Positions 57,684-64,000 of a DNA stretch of 64,000 bases are shown here, in pieces. This DNA is from Clavulina sp. PMI_390. Taxonomy: Eukaryota; Basidiomycota; Agaricomycetes; Cantharellales; Hydnaceae. The notes beneath the pieces were generated by a model, which was not told the DNA's origin, did no database searches, and saw nothing but the letters and a program-made list of their open reading frames with translations. Location of the stretch: NCBI GenBank assembly GCA_015039315.1, contig WIDE01000035.1:24765-88764 (forward strand), given 5' to 3'. A program made the translations under genes and the position numbers. Each line of letters starts with the position of its first letter. Within the stretch, counting starts at the first letter, position 1.

Positions 57684-58484
57684 GGCGATTCTCGACTGTC
57701 AAGAGGTGACGGAGAAGCGACAAACTAGGGGAAGATGGAGAAGAAGGGGGTCTTAGAGAGCCAGTCAGCACTCAAGGCAAAAGAACACTTGCACACGAGC
57801 GAGCTCACCTATTTATGGACCAGGACATATTATAGTCCGATTCCTTACTGGTCAGCGGAACCGGGTCTATTGGCGGCAATTGCTTGAGCAGGAGGCTGGC
57901 GAACTGCACCACATGGTGGCGCGTCGTCTTTTATTTTTAGTGGGAGCATTGTTCATGGCTTATCATGAATGAGCCAGATAGGCATTTGGATCCCCGACAG
58001 ATAGCTTGCTCTGATTGGACGTTTCGAAGTCCATACGCGTCATTGAGTGCTGTTGTCGGCTTTGGAAGACCATCAGATTTAGGAAAGGCTCTTAGAAGCA
58101 TTCTGTGGGGTTTCATCGAGCTTAGCGACAGTATGAACCCGACAATATCGCTAAATTCGTCACGGTTTTCCGCGAGCAGGCATCGGATTACACAACCCCG
58201 AGAAGCCAGCCAAGAATAGCGATTATCGCTCACAACGCAGCAAAAGAGCTGCTATTATCAGCAGGACACTGTCCTAGTTAGGAAACAAGCGAGTGCAGCA
58301 TATGCTCTGTCGGGGCGGCTGCAGTCAATGAGTTGTCGTGGCCCCAACATGGAAGAAGCGAACGCCTGGAGATCGGCAAGGTACGTCACGGATGGGTCCA
58401 TTAGCCCCGAAATAGACGACACCTTGTGACACTGAACTGATTCAAATCAGAATGAGACGCCCGAGAACATTGGAGCAAAAAGTA
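57684..58484. other. Transporter promoter side, no gene seen
   Basis: About 800 bp upstream of the transporter start. A 98-codon frame on the minus strand (57937-58233) opens with GTG and has no family resemblance, so I do not call it. Confidence 0.45.
58477..58481 (-). terminator. RNA polymerase III terminator
   Basis: A run of five T on the minus strand just downstream of the tRNA 3' end, as expected for Pol III termination. Confidence 0.7.
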
Positions 58485-58565
58485 TACGGGTAGCGAGGTT
58501 CGAACTCACGTCAACTCGTAGATCCACGTGGGAACGAGCTATACTAACCACTATACTATACCCGT
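58485..58565 (-). tRNA. tRNA-Gly (anticodon CCC) with a 9-nt intron
   Basis: The minus strand folds as a tRNA: a 7-bp acceptor stem ACGGGTA/TACCCGT, TA at positions 8-9, a D arm GTAT-AGTGGTTA-GTAT, an anticodon stem GCTCG/CGAGT, a variable loop TGAC, and a T arm GTGAG-TTCGAAC-CTCGC, with A as discriminator. The anticodon loop is 16 nt. Removing CGTGGATCT after position 37 leaves TTCCCAA, anticodon CCC (Gly), and a 72-nt mature RNA. Internal promoter boxes A (TAGTATAGTGG) and B (GTTCGAAC) are present. CCA is not encoded, as normal in eukaryotes. The intron boundary is inferred from the standard 37/38 position. Confidence 0.82.
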
Positions 58566-58818
58566 TGCCAAAGATCCGACTCCGCAGAGAGCCTTGAGAG
58601 AGACTGTGTATATTTATTTGGACCGAGAGCAAGGCCTGGCCGTCCCCATACAAACCCAAACCTCTGAGTCGACACCACGCGCCAGTGACTACTGCATCCG
58701 TATCTTCACATAGACCCGCCAACCTAAGAGTGAGAAACAACCTCGATTTGAGCTATCGTCTATCTGTTATGCGCGACTAGTCGTTCATTGTATTTCTGCT
58801 TTCCTTTCTTCTCAACAG

Positions 58819-59574
58819 TGAGTTACTTCCTGCCCCATCTCCCGTCTGGCTGGCACGTCGACCAAGCAATCCTCAGTGAAGATGATCGCGTCGTCGTCAT
58901 CCGCTTTGGGAGCGACGGCGATCCCCAATGCATGACCATGGACGAGACGCTGTGGGGCGTGGCGGAGAAAGTCCAGAACTTTGCGGTTATCTACCTTGTC
59001 GACATCACCCAGGTTCCCGACTTCAACAAGGTTCGCAACAGTTCAACTAATAACTCGCCATTACCTCCACGACGGAAAAACAAATTCTCTTCACTTATTC
59101 AGATGTACGAATTGTACGATCCTTGTACAGTGATGTTCTTCTACAGGTGAGAGAGGGATATTGTTTGTCAATGGATTTTCTAATCACTCGTTTCTTGTCC
59201 CGGATTCTACAGGAACAAGCACATCATGATCGATCTGGGAACCGGTAATAACAACAAAATGTGAGTCAAAGGGACAACGGTGAACACAAGTCATCTTTGG
59301 GCTAATTATATTGCCTGCTTTCTTTCCTGCAGCAACTGGGCCATGGAAGACAAGCAAGAGGTAAGTCGGGGTCTTAATTTTGTGCCCAAGATCATGCTGC
59401 TGATATGTCCTGTATGACAGATGATTGACATAATCGAGACCGTCTACCGAGGTGCCTCAAAAGGGCGAGGTTTGGTTGTTTCGCCCAAAGGTATGTCTTC
59501 CGGTGTCCATACGGCTCGTAAGGCTATTCTAACCAATCTTCCGATCAGATTATTCCACAAGGTATCGTTACTGA
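58819..59574 (+). CDS. DIB1: U5 snRNP protein Dib1/DIM1 (thioredoxin-like 4A)
   Basis: Exons 58819-59030, 59103-59146, 59213-59260, 59333-59360, 59421-59490 and 59549-59574, plus an upstream exon that supplies the A of the start codon. With that base the protein is exactly 142 residues, the invariant length of this family. Dim1/Dib1 is an essential U5 tri-snRNP component that must leave before splicing activation. Seen: SYFLPHLPSGWHVDQAILSE, DRVVVIRFGSDGDPQCMTMD, VYLVDITQVPDFNK-type sequence (here IYLVDITQVPDFNK), MYELYDPCTVMFFYRNKHIM, INWAMEDKQEMIDIIETVYR and the end DYSTRYRY. Exon 58819 begins TG-AGT after an AG acceptor, so an intron splits ATG as A|TG. The donor could be at 58730 or 58779. 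Confidence 0.92.
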
Positions 59575-59809
59575 GATCATCGCCATTGTGGTCGTCAGCA
59601 CGGCGCTTGTTCAACACGGACTATCCACCTTGTTGCTCGGACTCTATTTCCTTCCACGCTTTTTAGATATGAAACCATGTACCTAGCCTTTGATGTCAGT
59701 AGTCAAATGAGATCAGGATCAAAATGTCGTGGAATGTCTTGACTGCGTGATTGTATTCAGTGCACGTGACCACGCCCGTTGTTGGCTCCATCCACCTCGT
59801 AATCAAGCG

Positions 59810-62045
59810 ATGGACGCCTCGCAAAGCCCATCTGCAATAGACGACGATGTAAGTATTTCCGCGGTGATGATTCCTTCCCATCTTTCTTTTTCGGAGCGCC
59901 CGAGGTGGAGGCGGCGGTGAGATGCCAAGTGGCTGCTGACGAGAAGGATATGACGGGCCCCGCGAAGTGGGATGCAGGTCATCTATGCTGACGCTTTTTG
60001 CTTTGCCTATTTACAGTACTTCGATGACCAGGACGACCTTGACGGCGGGTCCAGACCAGGCAGAAAAAAGGGCCCCGCGTACGTTTTCGTGTTCTTCTGC
60101 TTGCGAAACGGCTGTTGAGCGCTGTCAACTCATCTGCCTCTCCTGTTGACCAAAAAATCATGACATGCCCATCACTCGCCCTAAAATTACTCGGGGATTT
60201 GCCCACTACCTATTCTTCACCACTTCAGCAACCAAGCTGCCAGGCGAGACCAGAATCGGATTGCTCAGCGAGAGTTCCGACTACGTAAACAACAACGAGT
60301 AAGTATCTGTCTCGCCCACTCCTCATCGCCGGCTGTCCCTACCACTACATGGAGGTTTCATACATCTCCAACCTGTCTAACGATTATATTCTTCCTCAGA
60401 TTCGAGATCTTGAAGCGCGCGTCGAGATCCTGTCTGGCACCAAGGAAGAGACTCATGCCCACACACTTGCTATAATCCAAGGTCTGATTGACGAAAATGC
60501 ACGTCTCCGTGGGCTAGTGCGCGACCTGAGCGGTTTCATCGGGGAAGGCCTCGGTGGGCCTCTCCTTGATAAGACCGGTTGGACAATGACGCAGTTTAAG
60601 GACTTTGTAAACCGGGCCGATAGCGATACTGCGTACGAGAGCTTTGTCAAGGCCAAGGCCGCGGGCGCCGGGGCCGGTAATAGTACTAGCAAGAAAGGTT
60701 CTGCATCTACAAGCTCAACGGCGGCCGAAAATGGGAACGCGGGTGAAGGCAGCGGTACGGGTCGCAAGCGGAAGCGCGACTCGACCAATGGTGATGACGC
60801 CGTGCACGGAGGTCCCTCGACGAGCCGTCGTTCCTCGAGCGCGCATCAGTCCCCGCATACTCCAACGGCACAACCACCCCTTGGGCCTCCGCCCCCGCCC
60901 CGCCGGCCTGGATCGCCGAACGAGCTGCACTCGATGTTGCCCAACGAGAGGGCGTTCCGAGGCAACACTCGGGACCTCGGAGCCCCTTCTTCCTTCAGCT
61001 CCTTGGTCAGCACTCTGAGCTCATCTGCAGCTGCGCCATTCGTCGATTTCGGCGGCCGTGGCGGAGCTTTAGCCCCCGATGGGCCTCGATCGGGGGGTAG
61101 CCTGCCCGCACCTCCGGTAACGTCTCAGACACCGCCTGCGGGCTCTGTAAGCAGTAGTGGAGGTGCTTATACGCCTGATATGAGCTTTGGTGTCGTGGGA
61201 CCAAATGGACCTGCTACTCCCGGTATGCATTCATTGGTTATTTCTGCTATCTTTATCTACTTGCGTGATAATTTAGCTGGTCGCTAACTGAGATATGACA
61301 GGAACTCCGAAGTTGTCTGCGGCCGAGGTTGAGGCTCGCCGAGCCCAGTTGTTTGCTGAGAACGAACCAAAGCGCAAGGAGGCTGGCAAGCTCATCAAAT
61401 ACCATCTCGACAATTATAGGGTGAGTCCCTAATTCATGCCCACCTCGACCGATTTCCTTTCTCACATTTATCGGTTGTCTCTGTTCGCTAATCCGACGCT
61501 TTTCTGCTTAGCGTAATGAGAATTATTTCCTCCCTGCCTCACTTCGGCCTACACTGGTTCAACGAACTGTATCCCATGGTATGTTCTTCCTCATTTCTCC
61601 TCCCCTCACGTCTCATCCCACTTCTGACACCCTTTCTCTACATGTAGATCCTCTCGTCGATGGTATCATCTACCCCGAAGTCCGCGACAGGATGATCCTA
61701 CTCAAAGATCAGTACGACTTTGCGAAGTGTCTTACCGAGTTCCTCTGGACCGTTATTATCCATGGAGACGACGTGCTGGCTCATAATAACTGGGAGCTGG
61801 GCGAGCAATGGCTGCGAACTTATGGGTACGTCGCTTGACTCTTATTGCCTTTTCGCCTCAGGTTGTCCGTAAGGAAGTCAGAGTATGAGACTCATCAATT
61901 GCTTCATGTTGCTGGGTTCTTCTTCAGGTTCCTTGTGGACGACGGCGTGTTGGCATGTTGCAACAAATGGCGTCGTGCGCGCGGGGACGTCGAGCTCACC
62001 ATGGCAGACATTCAACCCGACAACAACTCTCCATCAGAGCACTAA
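59810..62045 (+). CDS. Yap/AP-1-like bZIP transcription factor
   Basis: Eight exons: 59810-59848, 60017-60078, 60229-60298, 60400-61222, 61302-61420, 61512-61578, 61648-61825 and 61928-62045; 491 residues. The basic region is built across introns: GRKKGPANQAARRDQNRIAQ, then REFRLRKQQRIRDLEARVEI, with a leucine zipper to about residue 85. The middle is Ser/Gly/Pro-rich. The C-terminal 130 residues (HDPLVDGIIYPEVRDRMILL and ELTMADIQPD) resemble the DUF3425 domain found after bZIP regions in fungal factors. Yap-type factors respond to oxidative or chemical stress; this role is inferred. I did not see the paired Cys-rich domains of Yap1 itself. The gene starts about 235 bp after DIB1. Confidence 0.85.
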
Positions 62046-62727
62046 AGCTCATCACGTTCTGCCCGGCTCGTCTCCTCAAGGGAGGAGCAGCCCAACCTTC
62101 TTGCTATGATTGTCTATCCCTCTTTACTTCGTAATCGCTATTGGGAAGGGCCTGGTACTGGTTGGCCCGGAGCGTCTGGTTGCGCCGAGTGTTCTCTTCC
62201 AGTTTTCCTTGTCCTACATTACTGCTTGTATACTTCCATGTCTCTCTAGGTCTGCTTACTGCAATGTTGCATGCATCAATGCCATAAACACGTTGAACAT
62301 AGATGCCATCATATCTCATGTCGTTTTTGTGTTTCAGCGCGTCCACGAGGAGAACAAATTTAGAAGTGGATGGACAGACGAGGAGCGAGCGTTCTTGTGG
62401 CTTTCAGCGTATCTAGACGACCGACATAGGGTATTTTACCTCGTGATGATTCCAAAGAGATTTATCGAGAAATTCGAGTATTGCAGAAGGAATTTGACTT
62501 TAGAAGGAGTTCTTCGCAAAACAGTTCTTTCCTCAGTGGGTGGAAGCGCAGAACCAATGAGGCTCTGCTGGAGAGAGGTGCCAGAAGGATTCTTTACTTC
62601 AAGTAGTTGGGCGTCGAAAGATAATAAATGGAGTCCCTCCAGTACCAGGGGAGGAGTAGGGTAGAACGCATGAATTGATGTAGTGGAGGGGTTCATTATA
62701 GAGATACATAAAGTAAAGATGGTGTGA
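62046..62727. other. Convergent intergenic region, no supported gene
   Basis: About 680 bp between the bZIP stop and the uS14m stop. A plus-strand frame of 185 codons (62110-62664) begins with TTG and has no recognised domain. It probably represents 3' untranslated sequence. Confidence 0.4.
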
Positions 62728-63178
62728 CTACCAGGTAGCTTTTCGTACACCTGGCAATTCTCCTGCGAGAGCTTTTAGTCGGAAGCGGTACTAATATAGT
62801 GATAGAGTAAGAGGAGGTAAAGTGAGTCTTAGATGTCTGGAACCAAGTATGAGCAAGAAGGCAAAAGTCAAAAAGCTCACGCGACATAGTCCCATCTTCG
62901 CAATCACGCCACGACCTCGTCCTGTCTCCGTACACCGGTCGTTAACGATAGCAGGACGCGTAGCCTTGTCGAAGTTGTTCAGCTGGAGCTGTGCTTGGTA
63001 GCGGACAGCAGCGGGTAGTGTTTGGTTGCGCGCGACAGCAAGATATGCTCTGCGCTTCACCTCAAACTGCTCCACCTAAAAACGAGCCTTTTCTTCAGCA
63101 AATAAGCATTTAGATACATAAAAGAAGAGAACAGACCATCTTCCGACTACGGATATCCCGTAAAACACGAGCGTTCAT
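62728..63178 (-). CDS. MRP2: Mitochondrial small-subunit ribosomal protein uS14m
   Basis: Three exons, 63137-63178, 62881-63075 and 62728-62790; 99 residues, the normal size. uS14m is a structural protein of the mitochondrial 37S subunit. Seen: MNARVLRDIRSRKM, EQFEVKRRAYLAVARNQTLP, RPAIVNDRCTETGRGRGVIA (the uS14 RNA-binding signature), KMGLCRYRFRLKALAGELPG and the end VRKATW. The protein has only one Cys of the zinc-type motif, as in other C-minus mitochondrial forms. The ATG at 63178 is the family start. It is divergent from the small gene at 63515. Confidence 0.93.
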
Positions 63179-63514
63179 TGTGAAGGAATGGATTGGCTGG
63201 ACGGATCTTTTCTCACGGTCACGAGACTCGCACACAACTTTGCACCAAACCAACTTTTGAGTTGTCGAGTATCTGGACTCTTCGGGGCCAGGAATCGATC
63301 GATGAATTTGTATCTGAGGAGAACTAGTTGAAGTGTGAGCACCTCACTCTACATTTATGCTGTCAACTCGTATATTTGCTCACTTTACTTGCGCCTCTCA
63401 GATTCATCCGACCCTCCCCGCATACCTACCCACATTCGCTTTCCTGCCCCTTGACCCCGTTCTGCTGAACCCCCTCTCATACAACTCCCCAAACCCCCTT
63501 ACGAAAGATCCTTA
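63179..63514. promoter_or_regulatory. Divergent promoter region
   Basis: 336 bp between the uS14m start and the start of the small membrane protein gene. It is rich in CT/CA runs towards the right end. No coding frame is seen. Confidence 0.45.
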
Positions 63515-63820
63515 ATGGCTCCCGCATCCTCATTCCTCCGGCTGTCCTCACGCGCCCGGCGCTCGACACTGTCCTACGTCTTCTTCCTCACTTCCGTCGG
63601 GACAATTTTCACAGTCTCGGCCTCCTCCTCCATTCTTCCCTGTCCCGCACGGCCAGACGGCATGACATCTCGGCTGGACGACGGCTCACCCTCCGACTCC
63701 AGATCCTCGCCCAACTCTCCCACATCCACATTCATACTATCACCCACCGCACGCGACGACGCTGGGCGCAGGTCAAGAAGAAGATGGATAGAGGAAGATG
63801 TCCCTGTGAGAGGAGCCTAG
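63515..63820 (+). CDS. Small hypothetical protein with one membrane span
   Basis: A single exon of 101 residues. It has a basic, Ser/Arg-rich start (SSFLRLSSRARRSTLSYVFF), one hydrophobic segment at about residues 19-43, a CPARP motif and a charged tail ending RWIEEDVPVRGA. The layout (basic N-terminus, one span, short tail) would fit a mitochondrial inner-membrane or ER protein, but I do not recognise the family. The pyrimidine-rich leader and a clean ATG support translation. The length is short enough that a chance frame remains possible. Confidence 0.55.
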   Translation: MAPASSFLRLSSRARRSTLSYVFFLTSVGTIFTVSASSSILPCPARPDGMTSRLDDGSPSDSRSSPNSPTSTFILSPTARDDAGRRSRRRWIEEDVPVRGA

Positions 63821-64000
63821 ATGCCTCGCTTCCAATGCCTGTAGCATAATCCCCGATCATATTCTGTCTCATAATTTTCTCTATTCCAATACAAGAGCGA
63901 TGGAATGGTTTTTAGAGAACATGCACGACAAGAACTCCAGCTTGAATCTATCCTAACGAGCAGAAGATGTGAAAAACTCTAGTACGAATACTAATGCACC

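Noticed and set aside
57937..58233. 98-codon minus-strand frame
   Set aside because: Opens with GTG rather than ATG, has no recognised motif, and has no neighbouring exon that extends it.
62110..62664. 185-codon plus-strand open frame after the Yap-like gene
   Set aside because: It begins with TTG, has no domain or splice partner, and sits where the 3' untranslated region of the bZIP transcript is expected.

Overview
This window is nuclear DNA from a filamentous fungus, most likely a basidiomycete of the Agaricomycetes. Genes are packed tightly and cut by many very short introns (mostly 46-75 nt, GT-AG, with two GC-AG candidates). They alternate between strands with little space between them, and a group of F-box-like paralogs of the kind expanded in Agaricomycetes is present. 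A Rhizoctonia/Ceratobasidium-like source is possible but cannot be proved from the sequence. Gene models below were built by hand from splice signals, reading phase and family knowledge. Most exon lengths sum to a complete in-frame CDS, which is a strong internal check.

Bases 1-34000 form a dense housekeeping block. In order they carry RPL6, COA3, an unknown Ser/Pro-rich protein, RSA3, an SH3/Ras-association scaffold, GRC3, TSR2, a C2H2 zinc-finger protein, NDUFAF5, TRM10, eIF5B, acyl-protein thioesterase, a lysophosphatidate acyltransferase, DDI1, ATG29 and a 22-exon Argonaute. Several neighbours share divergent promoters of 60-160 bp or converge with 13-50 bp between stop codons. RPL6, RSA3, GRC3, TSR2 and eIF5B all act in making or joining ribosomal subunits, and TRM10 modifies tRNA. 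COA3 and NDUFAF5 assemble respiratory complexes IV and I.

Bases 34000-58000 look like an accessory region. It holds a 66-base assembly gap, a decayed non-LTR retrotransposon 3' end, a large F-box-like protein, three full-length paralogs of a second F-box-like family, a possible F-box-like fragment, a CYS3/GCN4-type bZIP factor in long simple-sequence-rich intergenic DNA, a membrane protein of unknown function, and an amino-acid transporter gene with a 10-nt microexon.

Bases 58400-64000 return to housekeeping content: a tRNA-Gly(CCC) gene with an intron, DIB1/DIM1 (whose start codon appears to be split by an intron), a Yap/AP-1-like bZIP factor, mitochondrial ribosomal protein uS14m, and a small unknown membrane protein. 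No CRISPR array, operon or bacterial-type regulatory element is expected or seen.
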